Positions 53,064-62,826 are shown, counted from the first letter of the stretch. The stretch: 64,000 nt of DNA from Gemmatimonadota bacterium (GCA_029262115.1 JAJCZZ010000091.1:1-64000), one strand, 5' to 3'. Translations and numbers: made by a program. The notes: generated by a model from the letters alone, not told the origin.

Positions 53064-54805
53064 CGGTACACCTTCATCTTCCGCCACAAGGTCGTGCGAC
53101 TCATTCCCAGGGCCTCGGCCGCCTGGCTGCGGTTGTAGCGGGACCGAGACAGGGCCGATTCGATGCGGGCCACCTCCACCGCTTCTTCCGGCGTGAGGTC
53201 GGCCAGCAGGGCTTCGGGCACGCGGCTCGCCTCGCCACGGGAGGCAAGCGGGGGTCTTTCCGGGTCGTCCGCACGTCGCGGGGCGACGTCCGACGTTCCT
53301 GAGCGAACGCCGCCGGGCAGGTCGCCGGAGTGGATGGTCTGCCCTTCGCACACGGTGACGGCGAACTCGATGGCGTTCTCCAGCTCACGCACGTTCCCGG
53401 GCCAGTCGTACGACAGGAGCGCTCGGCTGGCCTGGGGTGAGAGCCTCAACGCCCGGCGGTGATGCCGCGCGATCCGCCCGAGCAGGTGCTCGATGAGAGG
53501 CGGCAGATCCTCGCGACGCTCCCGAAGCGGAGGGATATGAATCGGGATGACCCGGAGTCGGTAGTAGAGGTCCTCGCGAAACCGGCGCTCCGCGACGGCC
53601 CTGCCGACATCCACATGGGTCGCGGCAATGACCCTCACGTCGACCGTGCGGGTCCGGGAGTCACCGACCCGTTCGAAGGTCCGGTCCTGGAGGACCCGGA
53701 GGATCTTGGCCTGAAGAGACGGGACGAGGTCCCCGATCTCGTCGAGAAAAAGCGTGCCCCCATCGGCCACCTCGAACCGTCCCGCCCGATCCCGGACGGC
53801 TCCGGTGTACGCCCCTCGGACGTGGCCGAACAGTTCGCTCTCCAGCAGCTCCGCGGGAAGCGCGGCGCAGTTCACGGCCACGAAGGGGCCGTTCTCCCGT
53901 CGGGAAGTGGCGTGGACGGCCCGCGCAACGAGTTCCTTGCCCGTTCCGCTCTCACCCGTGATCAGCACCGTGGAGTCGGACTCCTCGAGTTGATCGATGA
54001 GGTGGAAGATGCGCTGCATGGCCCGCGAGCGGGCGATGATTCCGTGGTACGAGGGAACCGCGGGCCGTGCCTCGTCGCCGTCCTCGTCCCGCCGCATCAT
54101 GACGACGAGCCGGACGTCCGGGCGACCACAGCGGCTGTCGGAGGAGAGGGGTCCGACCGAGAGCGACACCGGGATCCGCCGGCCATCCGTCGATTTCAGG
54201 AACGCACGCCACCCCTCCTTCCGCCTGCCCTCCTCAACCGCGCGCCGCAACACCCCTTCCTCGCCGAAGAGCTCATCGCCGAGCACGTCGGCGATCGATG
54301 CCGCCATCAACGCCTCGGCGGGCTTGCCGACGAGCTTGGCCAGCCGACGCGAGAAGGCGAGGATCCGGAAGTCGCCGTCCGCCGCAATGAACATGCGGCC
54401 GAGCCCGTCCATGAGCGAATCCACGGCCGCGGGGGCGACCCCCGAAGCCGAGCACTCGTGCGATATGGGCCGAAGCGCCTCCACCGCGGCCGTGATCCCA
54501 CCGTGTTCGTCCCGGACGCAGACACCCGAGCGCTCTACTTCAAGCTCCGATCCGTCCTTGAGGAAGATCCCGAGGCGGGCATCGTGAATACGACCCTCGT
54601 CGAACAGCCCGCAGCCGCGAAGGCAGTTCGGGCAACGCAGCAACGAGAAGCACGGCTTGCCCATAACCTCCGCTTCCGTGAAGCCGGTGATCCTCTCGAG
54701 TTCCGGGCTCACGGCCGTGATGTTGCGCTGCGAGTCGACCCGAAAGAAGCCCACGCCGGCGACTTCCTCCAGCAGCTTGAGATCCCCTTGGAACAAGGCA
54801 TCCAT
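53057..54805 (-). CDS. Sigma-54 enhancer-binding protein with cysteine-rich PAS sensor
   Basis: This is a 582-residue regulator. PAS 1 (residues ~10-110) holds four cysteines (C52, C58, C61, C65 in [16 protein letters not shown]), possibly an Fe-S or metal site; PAS 2 spans ~125-235. The AAA+ domain has Walker A GESGTGKE (284-291), the sigma-54 loop GAYTGA (331-336) and Walker [11 protein letters not shown] Fis-type helix-turn-helix ([25 protein letters not shown]) ends the protein. The start [14 protein letters not shown] fits the PAS domain; the longer frame upstream is not used. It probably activates the divergent FadL-like operon. Confidence 0.93.
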   Translation of the reverse strand: MDALFQGDLKLLEEVAGVGFFRVDSQRNITAVSPELERITGFTEAEVMGKPCFSLLRCPNCLRGCGLFDEGRIHDARLGIFLKDGSELEVERSGVCVRDEHGGITAAVEALRPISHECSASGVAPAAVDSLMDGLGRMFIAADGDFRILAFSRRLAKLVGKPAEALMAASIADVLGDELFGEEGVLRRAVEEGRRKEGWRAFLKSTDGRRIPVSLSVGPLSSDSRCGRPDVRLVVMMRRDEDGDEARPAVPSYHGIIARSRAMQRIFHLIDQLEESDSTVLITGESGTGKELVARAVHATSRRENGPFVAVNCAALPAELLESELFGHVRGAYTGAVRDRAGRFEVADGGTLFLDEIGDLVPSLQAKILRVLQDRTFERVGDSRTRTVDVRVIAATHVDVGRAVAERRFREDLYYRLRVIPIHIPPLRERREDLPPLIEHLLGRIARHHRRALRLSPQASRALLSYDWPGNVRELENAIEFAVTVCEGQTIHSGDLPGGVRSGTSDVAPRRADDPERPPLASRGEASRVPEALLADLTPEEAVEVARIESALSRSRYNRSQAAEALGMSRTTLWRKMKVYRL

Positions 54806-54930
54806 CGCAACCCTCCGTGCGGCCTGCGGAGCCTGCACACTTCGTTGAATCAAATTGTCGACATCCCCGGTTCGGCGCCGTGGGGAGGATGCTGTCATCC
54901 CTGTCGGGGATGTCCCCTCCGCCCGGAACA

Positions 54931-54975
54931 GGTGGTTCACCGGGGGGACACGATGTTGCGACACGGTGTTTCACC
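54931..54975 (+). promoter_or_regulatory. Paired GGTGNTTCACC palindromes, candidate activator sites
   Basis: GGTGGTTCACC (54931-54941) and GGTGTTTCACC (54965-54975) are the same palindrome with one base difference. They lie 34 bp apart, near three helical turns, and 75-120 bp upstream of the -24/-12 promoter. Spacing and symmetry match upstream activator sites of sigma-54 enhancer-binding proteins. Confidence 0.6.
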
Positions 54976-55048
54976 ACGGACGGAGCGCCCACCGGTGACT
55001 CCGCCGCAACCTGTTGTGGGACAATCACTTGACCCGCCGGCTTCGGGC

Positions 55049-55064
55049 TGGCACCCCCCATGCC
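55049..55064 (+). promoter_or_regulatory. Sigma-54 (-24/-12) promoter
   Basis: TGGCACCCCCCATGCC has the full TGGCAC -24 box and GC of the -12 box. GG and GC are separated by exactly 10 bases, as required. It lies 140 bases before the FadL-like start. Confidence 0.7.
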
Positions 55065-55203
55065 TTGGAAGGACGGTAGGGCCCGTCGGGCGAAGGGCGC
55101 CCCGACGAGCCTCACCCGCGGAAAACGGGACGCGATGTCGGTGCAGGCGTCACGTCGAGCGGGAATCGATGACGACAACGTCGTCCATAGGGAGGGTGAT
55201 ATC

Positions 55204-56703
55204 ATGAAACGAGGGATCGGGATCGGAATCGCCGCGGTGCTCACCGCATCTATGTTCGCGGAGCCAAGCGCTGGCCAGACGAACGGCTTCGTGCTCCAGT
55301 GCCTTTCGGCCCGCACCTCCGGTCAGGGGTGTGTCACCCGGGCCCAAGAGGCCACACCCACGAGCCTCTTCCGCGACCCCGCGGGGTTGGTGGCGTTCGA
55401 CGGTCCGGCGTTCGAAATCAACGCCGCTCCCTTTGTTCCGGCGCTGACCTTCGAAAACGCCGTGAACAGCCGGGTCGACGGGCATCGCCACATCTTCCCC
55501 CTGGGCAGCGTCGCGTACGTGGGGCCCAGGAAGGGTCGGTTCGCCTGGGCGGTCGGGCTGGAGCCGGTCGGGGGCTTCGGGTCGGACTTCGATCTGGAGC
55601 ACGCGCTCCTGAGCAGCGCGAGCGGAGGGCTCGTCGACTACGAGAGCTACTTCGCGGCGGCCAAGCTCGGTCCGGCCGTCGCTTGGGAGCTCGCCCCCGG
55701 CCTGTCGGTGGGCGCGAGCGCGAGCCTCGTCTACGGGCAGATCCGTGACTTCCGCATGCCCTTCACGATGCCGCCGTCCACGGCGCTGGGCATGGCCGGG
55801 GTCCCCCAACTCGACCCGGCGGTCTACGGACCGCTCTTCCAGCAGTTCACCGAGCTCACGGCTTACGGCGACTCCGACGGCTACGCCGGTCTGACGTGGT
55901 CGGCGGACGTGGGCGTGCGCTACCACCACGACTCGGGTTTGACCGTGGCTGGATCCTGGAGCCCCGAGCGGCCCCTCGACGTGGATGGCGGAACGGCGCT
56001 GATCGACATGGGCGCGCAGTTCGGCCAGATGATGGAAGCCATGGTCATGGCCCGGGCGCAGGCGTACGGCGAGAGCCCCGCTGAAGCCCAGTCGGTCGTC
56101 GTCTCGCAACTCGGAGCCGCGGGACTGGACCTCGGGGCGGGCATGGCGGCCACCTACGACGCATCCACGACCGTCACCCTCCCGATGACCGCGGGACTCG
56201 GCATGCGCCTTCCGTTCACCGGAGCGTGGACCGTCTCAGCCGAGGTCGAGTGGCGCCGGTGGTCCGAGGCGCAGGACGTGATGCCGTTCAGGCTCACGGA
56301 TGGCGGCAACCCCAACATCAACCTGCTGCTCAACGCCGACCCCACGGATGGCTCCTTCACCTACCCCTTCCCGCTGGAGTGGGAAGACACCTGGTCGGCC
56401 AAGGTCGGGACGGAATACGTCGTCGCGTCGGGCAACGCGGTTCGGCTCGGGTACCTCCAGGGCCAGAACCCGGTGCCGGATCGTTCCGTGTTCATCGCTT
56501 TCCCAGCCATCAGCACGCGAGCCGTGACGGCTGGCGCCACGATTCACCTGGGAAGCTTCCCTCTCAATGTCTCATACGTCCACGCGTTCGAGGAGGAGCT
56601 CGCGGGGTGCGACCACGGGCACCTGCTGGGCGCCGAGTACAACTCGAGCCGCACGACCATGAGTCAGAACGTCTTCACCCTCGGAACGGTCTTGAGGTTC
56701 TGA
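55204..56703 (+). CDS. OmpP1/FadL-family outer-membrane transporter
   Basis: This is a 499-residue outer-membrane barrel protein of the FadL family, which takes up hydrophobic compounds. The leader (GIGIAAVLTASMFAEPSAG) is followed by an N-terminal plug-like region with CVTRAQEATPTSLFRDPAGLVAFDGPAFEINAAPFVPA, a variant of the FadL start. The chain has many amphipathic strands and ends VFTLGTVLRF. The start 55204 has a GGGAGGG ribosome site. It sits under a sigma-54 promoter and is followed by a DUF302-like gene. Confidence 0.9.
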   Translation: MKRGIGIGIAAVLTASMFAEPSAGQTNGFVLQCLSARTSGQGCVTRAQEATPTSLFRDPAGLVAFDGPAFEINAAPFVPALTFENAVNSRVDGHRHIFPLGSVAYVGPRKGRFAWAVGLEPVGGFGSDFDLEHALLSSASGGLVDYESYFAAAKLGPAVAWELAPGLSVGASASLVYGQIRDFRMPFTMPPSTALGMAGVPQLDPAVYGPLFQQFTELTAYGDSDGYAGLTWSADVGVRYHHDSGLTVAGSWSPERPLDVDGGTALIDMGAQFGQMMEAMVMARAQAYGESPAEAQSVVVSQLGAAGLDLGAGMAATYDASTTVTLPMTAGLGMRLPFTGAWTVSAEVEWRRWSEAQDVMPFRLTDGGNPNINLLLNADPTDGSFTYPFPLEWEDTWSAKVGTEYVVASGNAVRLGYLQGQNPVPDRSVFIAFPAISTRAVTAGATIHLGSFPLNVSYVHAFEEELAGCDHGHLLGAEYNSSRTTMSQNVFTLGTVLRF

Positions 56704-56736
56704 GGCCGGACGGGATCCCGCGAGAGGACCACGGGC

Positions 56737-56754
56737 GCCCGGTCCGTTCCGGGC
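56737..56754. other. Hairpin between FadL and DUF302 genes
   Basis: GCCCGG and CCGGGC form a perfect 6-bp stem around TCCGTT in the 100-bp gap. It has no T tract, so it may partially attenuate or stabilise mRNA rather than terminate. Confidence 0.4.
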
Positions 56755-56803
56755 CGGGCGTCCGGTCTCGTTCCGACAACTTTCTTGAAGGAGTCCAGAG
56801 GAC

Positions 56804-57817
56804 ATGTTCAGGAATTCGATCGCAATGGTCGCCGCCGCGCTCGTCGCGGTGATGTGGTTGGGCCCCACGCCTGTGCGGGCCGACGATGACGACCCAGGGG
56901 TGTACCTCCGGCTGGCCGAAGGAATCGCCCAACCCCTCGACGAAGTGGTGCGGACGCTCGAAGCCGCGTTGGACGGCGCGGGCTGGAACGTCCTCACCAC
57001 GATGGGTGGTGGCGTCGTGGAGGACCGGTGCGAGCACCGCAGCCACGTGGTGGTGGCGTACAAAGACAGCCACCGCGACCGCCTGATGCAGTACGGCAAT
57101 CACGCCGCCTTCGCGGTTCCAATCCGCTTCGTCGTGTACGAGGACGAGAAGGGCGTGGGCATCGGCTCCACCAACCCCATGAACCTCAACCGGACCATCG
57201 TGGACGAAGAGAGCGAGCCGGAGACGTGGGCCGACATGGCCGCCGATATCCGCGCCGTGATCGCGGGGGCGTACCCGTCGTTCGTGTCCGCGCAGGAGTA
57301 CGGTCAGCGGCGGGGGAACGCTCGGATCGGCCGGACGTTCGGCATCATGGCCGGCGGCCGGTTCACCGACAAATTCAAGGAGGTGGTGACGCGCCCCGCC
57401 AACGGCGAGAGCGCCCTGACCGCGGCCCGCGCCATCTTCGAGTCGCTGCCCTCCGGCGGGGACTGGGAGTGGGGCATCAAACCGGTCTACCTGCTCGACC
57501 TCCCGGGCAACGACGTGGCGCTCGTGGGCGTGAGCGGCCGTCCGATGGAGGCGAAGGCCGCCGGCATCGTGAAACACGGTGGCGTCGACGAGCGGGAGAA
57601 CATGGCCTGTCCCGGCATCGACCACGCCGCGGCCTTCCCCGTGGCGATCTCGGTAGCCGTGATGGACGGGGAACTCCAGGTCCGCCTCGTCGACGTCATG
57701 TTCCGCATGAAGATGTTCTTCGAGGACGCGGGAAAGATGGCGTTCGCTCAGAACATGGGCATGCCCGGCTCGATCGAGGACGAGATCAAAGACAAGGTCC
57801 GGATGGTGCTCCGCTGA
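56804..57817 (+). CDS. DUF302-like exported protein
   Basis: This is a 337-residue protein with signal peptide (NSIAMVAAALVAVMWLGPTPVRA). The first half contains a DUF302-like domain: LDEVVRTLEAALDGAGWNVLTT, then FVVYEDEKGVGIGSTNPMNLNRTIV. The second half (residues ~150-337) resembles no family I can name, although KMKMFFEDAGKMAF suggests a helical surface. DUF302 proteins often occur with sulfur or metal genes but are uncharacterised. It follows the FadL gene by 100 bp and probably shares its sigma-54 control. Confidence 0.75.
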   Translation: MFRNSIAMVAAALVAVMWLGPTPVRADDDDPGVYLRLAEGIAQPLDEVVRTLEAALDGAGWNVLTTMGGGVVEDRCEHRSHVVVAYKDSHRDRLMQYGNHAAFAVPIRFVVYEDEKGVGIGSTNPMNLNRTIVDEESEPETWADMAADIRAVIAGAYPSFVSAQEYGQRRGNARIGRTFGIMAGGRFTDKFKEVVTRPANGESALTAARAIFESLPSGGDWEWGIKPVYLLDLPGNDVALVGVSGRPMEAKAAGIVKHGGVDERENMACPGIDHAAAFPVAISVAVMDGELQVRLVDVMFRMKMFFEDAGKMAFAQNMGMPGSIEDEIKDKVRMVLR

Positions 57818-57954
57818 CCCGGGGGGGAAGCGTAACCACCGCCGGCCCATCGGTGACGGCCGCGCGCGAACTGGAGCGAACGCCCGCGGCCCCGTACTGT
57901 GGTCGAAGCGACGTCCAACCCACGTCGCGTTCACCCGATCTCCTGAGACCGACC

Positions 57955-58446
57955 ATGCGTCCACGCTCCACGCTCCGCGCCGCCATCCTCCTGACGTCCC
58001 TGGTGGCGGTGCCGGGGTGCGCCACCTCCCAGATGACCACGTCCCCGATGCATGACCCCGCGCCCCGCTTCGGTGTGTGGGACATGCGCTCCGACAACCC
58101 GCCACCCTACAAGAACGTGATGACGTACGAGCCATGGGGTGAGGGGGGGATGCGCATCACCGTGGCATCGACGAACAACCAGGGCCGTGCTTCCGAGTGG
58201 GGGTACGCCACCCTCTTCGACGGCGAATTCCGCCCGGTCACTGGTCAGGAAGGCTCCGATACCGCCGTGGAATTCGTGGACGAGCGGACCACTCGCATTA
58301 CCAACCGTCGCGGGGGTCGAGTCACGCAGGTTATCATCAACACGTTATCCGACGACGGCAACACCATCGAGAACGAATACGTGCGGATGGACGCCGACGG
58401 GAAGATCATCGGCGTCGGTCACGCCACGTACGTGAGGCGGCGATAG
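57955..58446 (+). CDS. Small hypothetical lipoprotein
   Basis: This is a 163-residue lipoprotein. The leader AAILLTSLVAVPGC ends in a lipobox (C22). The mature protein forms a possible small beta-barrel/lipocalin-like sheet (FGVWDMRSDNPPPYKNVMTYEPWGEGGMRITVAST...NEYVRMDADGKIIGVGHATYVRR). No named family is recognised. It is 137 bases downstream of the DUF302-like gene. Confidence 0.7.
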   Translation: MRPRSTLRAAILLTSLVAVPGCATSQMTTSPMHDPAPRFGVWDMRSDNPPPYKNVMTYEPWGEGGMRITVASTNNQGRASEWGYATLFDGEFRPVTGQEGSDTAVEFVDERTTRITNRRGGRVTQVIINTLSDDGNTIENEYVRMDADGKIIGVGHATYVRRR

Positions 58447-58522
58447 GCGGGGAGGCGGTAGTATCGTGGTGTGAGCGCGAAGGGCGCAGCGCGGCGTAGG
58501 CGCGAAAAGGAGGGATCGGATC

Positions 58523-59665
58523 ATGGCATGGGCACTTCTCATCCTGGCGATAGCGGCATTGGATGCGAGCGCCCAGGTCCCGGAATGGCGGCTGGGCTCC
58601 AGTCCGGCTGTCTCGGTTGGGGACGGAGCGGGCGAAGGCCAGGAGTTGTTCGACGTGAGGGACGCGACGCGCCTTCCAGACGGCTCATTGGCCGTATTGG
58701 ACGCCGGGTCCGACGAAGTGCGGATCTTCTCACGGGACGGCCGCCTTCGGAAGACGCTCGGCGGCACGGGAGAAGGCCCCGGCGAGTTCCAGGGGCCCAC
58801 TTCCATGCGCGTGATCGCGCCCGATGCCCTGCTCGTGTACGACCGCGCCGGTGGAAGGATGACTGCCTTCACGCTGGACGGCGATGTCCTCGAGACCCGG
58901 CGCCTTCTATACGACATCAGCTCCTCCGTGCCCGTCCAGGGCCACCCCCGCCCGATGGCCTCGGGACTCATGCCGATCGTCCGCATCGACATCCAGATCT
59001 TCACGGCGGTCCGGCGCCCGGACGGCCTACACGAGAAGGACAGCCTGGTGTTCATGGTGCACGACGGAGAGGAAGTGCGACCGATCGCACGGCGACCCAT
59101 GCATGCGCGGTACACCGCCAAGGACGGCCAGAACGGCGTCACGATGGCGCCTCCCTTCGGAGAGGAGCCGATCTGGGCCGTAGGGCCGAGCGAATTCGTG
59201 ACCGGCACGAGCCATGGAGTGGACTTCCGCGGCTTCGACTCGAAGGGCAGCCCGACGACGTCGTGGACCGCCCTGGGCGCCCCCCGTAAACCCACGCGCG
59301 GGGACTGGGCCGCGTTCGAGGACGCCTACCGTGACGAAGGCAGCACGGACGTCCGCATCCGCGGGCGCGTCATGTCGTCCGGACGGGCGCGCGACTTCTT
59401 TCTGGAACAGGCTCCACGGGGCGACCGTGTTCCGCTCTTCGACACGGCCTACCTGAGCGACGACCGCACGCTGTGGCTGCGTGAGTACGTGCTCGGCAGC
59501 TCCACCGCGACCTGGCAGGTCGTGGCCCCCGGAGGCACCACGATCGCGCGGATCGAGATGCCGGCCGACGCTACGCTGTTCGAGGCGGGCTCCGACTACG
59601 TGCTGCTCCGGGAACGGGACGAGCTCGATGTTCCGATCGTCCGGGAATACCCCCTTATCAAGTGA
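58523..59665 (+). CDS. Exported six-bladed beta-propeller protein
   Basis: This is a 380-residue protein with signal peptide (MAWALLILAIAALDASA). The propeller core holds RLPDGSLAVLDAGSDEVRIFSRDGRL and the signature GGTGEGPGEFQGP. Later blades end IVREYPLIK. It is a paralogue of the gene directly downstream, of 6494 and of 19606. An AAGGAGG ribosome site lies 9 bases before the start. Function is unknown. Confidence 0.82.
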   Translation: MAWALLILAIAALDASAQVPEWRLGSSPAVSVGDGAGEGQELFDVRDATRLPDGSLAVLDAGSDEVRIFSRDGRLRKTLGGTGEGPGEFQGPTSMRVIAPDALLVYDRAGGRMTAFTLDGDVLETRRLLYDISSSVPVQGHPRPMASGLMPIVRIDIQIFTAVRRPDGLHEKDSLVFMVHDGEEVRPIARRPMHARYTAKDGQNGVTMAPPFGEEPIWAVGPSEFVTGTSHGVDFRGFDSKGSPTTSWTALGAPRKPTRGDWAAFEDAYRDEGSTDVRIRGRVMSSGRARDFFLEQAPRGDRVPLFDTAYLSDDRTLWLREYVLGSSTATWQVVAPGGTTIARIEMPADATLFEAGSDYVLLRERDELDVPIVREYPLIK

Positions 59666-59673
59666 GGCCGCCC

Positions 59674-60855
59674 ATGCGAGCACGCTCCATCGCATCGATC
59701 TTTCTGGTCACGAACCTGCTCGCGGGATGCGGTGACGCTCCGACGGGCTCGATCGAATCCGCCTCCTCATGGACGGCGCACCGCTCCGTCAGGTTCGGAG
59801 ATGCCGAGGGTCCGGGAGCGCTGTCGAGCGTCTTCGACGTGGACGTATCGTCGGACGGTCGGGTCATCGTGTCGGAGCCGACCTTCGGGCGGGTGGCAGT
59901 GTTCGATCCTGACGGCACCTACTCGCACGAAGTGGGCAGGAAGGGCCAGGGACCCGGCGAGTTTCAGTATCCGGGGAACCTCGGGTGGCGGGCAGACACC
60001 CTGACGGTTCTCGACTTCAGCTCGGGCATCTACCTGTTCTCCGTGGACGGGACGTATCACGAGAAGATCGGATTCGCCGGGCCTGCGCCGGATGGTCACA
60101 CGCTCCCGGTGCGTCCGATACTCGCTCTGGCCGATGGGACCGTGCTGGCTATGTCGCCCGTCGGTGTGAGTACCGCGATCTCGGGAAGGGTTGCGGACGA
60201 AGTATGGCTGAAGACCGCGAGAGACGGCGCCGTGCTCGACACGGTGTTGAGCCTTCCTCTCGCGGGCCGCTATGTCTCCATTACCGGCGCGGGTCCCAGC
60301 GGAGAGGCGGTGTCCGCGGGGACCCACCCGATCGTCGGTCCCCCAACCGTCACGGCTCCGGCCAACGGGGCGTTCCTCCTCACGTGGAATCCGGTTCCCG
60401 AACCCGACGGGGACGGGGGGCACTCGATATCGGTCATGCGTGTCGACCTCCACGGGGACACCATCCTGTCGGCCCCGATACCCCTCACGCCCCTGCCCTT
60501 CACAGACGCCCATGCGGATAGCATCTCGGCGGCCCGGGCGCCCGGGCTGATCCGCCGTGGCCTGACTGAGGGAGCTGCGACGTCCGCGTGGCGGAGCCAG
60601 GCCGAGTGGCCGGACTACTGGCCCGCCGTGTCCGCCGTCTTGGTGGCCGACGACGGAGAAGTCTGGCTGCGCCGTGAGCTCGCGGCAGGCGACTCGATCC
60701 GGTGGGATGTGCTCGGCTCCGACCTCGATCGGGTCGGGACCGTCGTTCTACCCGCCGCCCTCGACGCGAAAGTCACCACCGGTCGCGCGGTCTACGGCGT
60801 CGAACTGGACTCGCTGGATGTACCGACCGTCGTGAAGTACGAGATCCGGCGGTAA
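59674..60855 (+). CDS. Secreted lipoprotein with six-bladed beta-propeller repeats
   Basis: This is a 393-residue lipoprotein with leader MRARSIASIFLVTNLLAGC. Propeller repeats include VDVSSDGRVIVSEPTFGRVAVFDPDGTY and GRKGQGPGEFQYPGNL. It follows the previous propeller gene by only 8 bases, indicating tandem duplication and co-transcription. The start 59674 is chosen over GTG 59662 because GAGG precedes it and the signal fits. Confidence 0.83.
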   Translation: MRARSIASIFLVTNLLAGCGDAPTGSIESASSWTAHRSVRFGDAEGPGALSSVFDVDVSSDGRVIVSEPTFGRVAVFDPDGTYSHEVGRKGQGPGEFQYPGNLGWRADTLTVLDFSSGIYLFSVDGTYHEKIGFAGPAPDGHTLPVRPILALADGTVLAMSPVGVSTAISGRVADEVWLKTARDGAVLDTVLSLPLAGRYVSITGAGPSGEAVSAGTHPIVGPPTVTAPANGAFLLTWNPVPEPDGDGGHSISVMRVDLHGDTILSAPIPLTPLPFTDAHADSISAARAPGLIRRGLTEGAATSAWRSQAEWPDYWPAVSAVLVADDGEVWLRRELAAGDSIRWDVLGSDLDRVGTVVLPAALDAKVTTGRAVYGVELDSLDVPTVVKYEIRR

Positions 60856-60903
60856 CCGGGCGTTGGCGCCGGGCGGTTCATTGCGGAAGCTTCGCCCATC
60901 CGT

Positions 60904-61833
60904 TCAGCGCCGAAGGAGAAACGCCTCGAGCGCGGCAAGGAAGTACGGGCGGGGCGTCTCCAGGAACGCGGCGTGATCGCCACCGGCAACGACCACCCAC
61001 GCTTTGTCCGGCGTACCCAACCCACGGAACAGCGCCGCCTGAGCCTCTTCGGGCGCCAGCGGATCATGCTCGCCGTGGATGACCAGGGTGGGCACGGTCA
61101 CCATCGAAGGATCGAGTGCGTTCCACTGGTGAAGCGCCGTCCAATCCGCACGCACCGGGTCGGCCGACAGCGCGTGGCGCACATACTCGGCCACCGCCGC
61201 CTCGCTGATGGAGCCCTCGACGATGAAGTCGCTCGCCGCGCCCTCCGCCGTGGTGAGGTTCGCCGGAGGCGCCCCCCCGACAGTCTCCTCCGGCACCGTC
61301 GTGCCGGGCGTCCACGGATAGCCGAAAAGTACCAGGCGGTCGACGAGGTCGGGATACCGCTGCGCAAAGAGCTGACCGACCATCGAGCCGTACGACCACC
61401 CAAAGACGTGCACGGGGCCCGTCTCCCGGGCGCGCACCCATTCGACCACTCGCGCCACGTCCTCCACCGCCTCGTCCGGCGTCTGCCAGCCGTCACTGTC
61501 GCGCGGCGTCGCGCCATATCCGCGCTGGTCGACCCCGTACGTGTTGAAGCCGCGAGCGATCAGTCCGTCCATCAAGGAGAGGTCTTCTCCCTCGACCTGT
61601 AGATCGAAGTCGGGGAGCGTGCTCCAGGTTCGACCGTGGAGGAGCACGACCGTGGCGGCCGCGTCAGCCCCCGACTTCTCCCAAACGGTGATGGGGTGTC
61701 CGTCATCCGCCGCCACCGAGTGCCGGACGGGCCGGGTGGCGATCGTCTCGTCGGGCGTCTGGGCCGTCAGCGGCCGCGGGACCGTGAGGAGCGCGACCGC
61801 GACGACCGTCAGAATCAGTGTCCCGAACTTCAT
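60904..61833 (-). CDS. Exported alpha/beta hydrolase
   Basis: This is a 309-residue hydrolase with signal peptide (LILTVVAVALLTVPRPLTAQ). The catalytic serine is S148 in GWSYGS. The acid is in VIHGEHDPLAP and the His in GGDHAAFLE. An oxyanion region is VVLLHGRTW. The substrate is unknown; the lid domain (PEETVGGAPPANLTTAEGAASDF) resembles proline-iminopeptidase or haloperoxidase-like members. It is preceded on the same strand by a LysR regulator, 60 bases apart. Confidence 0.9.
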   Translation of the reverse strand: MKFGTLILTVVAVALLTVPRPLTAQTPDETIATRPVRHSVAADDGHPITVWEKSGADAAATVVLLHGRTWSTLPDFDLQVEGEDLSLMDGLIARGFNTYGVDQRGYGATPRDSDGWQTPDEAVEDVARVVEWVRARETGPVHVFGWSYGSMVGQLFAQRYPDLVDRLVLFGYPWTPGTTVPEETVGGAPPANLTTAEGAASDFIVEGSISEAAVAEYVRHALSADPVRADWTALHQWNALDPSMVTVPTLVIHGEHDPLAPEEAQAALFRGLGTPDKAWVVVAGGDHAAFLETPRPYFLAALEAFLLRR

Positions 61834-61893
61834 GCGGTGCGCCCTCGAGTGCGGTGCGTGAGTGTCCCCGAACGGGGGCCGGTCAGACGGCCA

Positions 61894-62826
61894 TCATGGC
61901 CCGCTCGCCGACCCCGACGCCACCCCCTCGCTCCCGCGCTGGAGCCCGTTCTCGTCCTTCAGCAGTCGAGCGAGCTCCTGGATCGTCGCACGACGAGCAC
62001 GATCGCGTCGGGTCACGAGCCGCCACGTCCGATGCAGACCGCCGCGGCCGAGGTGGAGACCGACGAGTTCCCCGGCATCGAGGCGGGGTCGGAGGACCCA
62101 CGAGGCCATCACCGTGACCCCCAGTCCCGACATCACCGACGCGATCAGTGCCTCGGTCAGGCGAAGCTCCAGGATCCGTAGCGGTCGAACGCCGGCGGGC
62201 TCCAGGAATTCCTGAACGACCACGCTGTTGCCTGGATCAGAATGGAGAAGGAGAACCTGATCGGAGAAGTCGCTCGGCTCGATCCTCTGCCGCGAGGCAA
62301 GGGGATGGCTCGGCGGGACCGCCGCGAGGAGTTCGTCCTCGTACAGAACCTCCGACACCAGGTCGGGGTGCTCGACTGCCGTGTGCACGATGGCCGCGTC
62401 CAACGTCTCGTCGACGAGCGCCCCAATCGGGTCGTCCGTGGCCTCGGTGGCGATCTGCACCGCCACCTCCGGAAAGCGCTCCTGGAAGTGGGCCAGGATC
62501 GGAGGAAGCCAGTGGTAGCACGTGTAGCACTCCGTGGCGATGCGCATCGAGCCCACGTGACCGTCCCGGAAGAGTCGAAGATCCGCCTCGGCGTCACGGA
62601 CCTGGTCGAGAACCACCCGCGCCGTGTCGGCCAGGCGGGTGCCCTCCGGCGTGATCTCCATTCCGCGGGGCTTTCGCCGGAAGAGCGAGACTCCGAGACG
62701 CCCTTCGAGGTCGGCCAGCGCGTGGCTGACAGCGGGTTGCGTCAGATGGAGCCGGCGAGCGGCGGCAGTCACACTGCCGGCTCGGGCAATCGCGTCGACG
62801 ATCTCAAGGTGGCGGACTTCGATCAT
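61894..62826 (-). CDS. LysR-family transcriptional regulator (MetR-like)
   Basis: This is a 310-residue regulator. The winged helix is HLEIVDAIARAGSVTAAARRLHLTQPAVSHALADLEGRLG. The effector domain begins MRIATECYTCYHWLPPILAHF, typical of MetR and relatives. Start MIEVRHLEIV fits; the longer ORF upstream overlaps the next gene. It lies between two minus-strand genes (hydrolase downstream, winged-helix regulator upstream), with no obvious methionine genes nearby, so its target is unknown. Confidence 0.93.
   Translation of the reverse strand: MIEVRHLEIVDAIARAGSVTAAARRLHLTQPAVSHALADLEGRLGVSLFRRKPRGMEITPEGTRLADTARVVLDQVRDAEADLRLFRDGHVGSMRIATECYTCYHWLPPILAHFQERFPEVAVQIATEATDDPIGALVDETLDAAIVHTAVEHPDLVSEVLYEDELLAAVPPSHPLASRQRIEPSDFSDQVLLLHSDPGNSVVVQEFLEPAGVRPLRILELRLTEALIASVMSGLGVTVMASWVLRPRLDAGELVGLHLGRGGLHRTWRLVTRRDRARRATIQELARLLKDENGLQRGSEGVASGSASGP

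Larger units (their letters stand above)
54806..55203. other. Sigma-54 regulatory intergenic region
   Basis: This 398-bp divergent region has no gene. It contains, left to right, an inverted repeat GACATCCCCG/CGGGGATGTC (about 54860 and 54904), two GGTGNTTCACC palindromes (54931 and 54965), a sigma-54-type promoter (55049) and the FadL ribosome site. Confidence 0.6.

Noticed and set aside
57028-57954. Extension of the small lipoprotein frame back through the DUF302-like gene
   Set aside because: The lipobox and leader place the start at 57955; the upstream part is a shadow frame.
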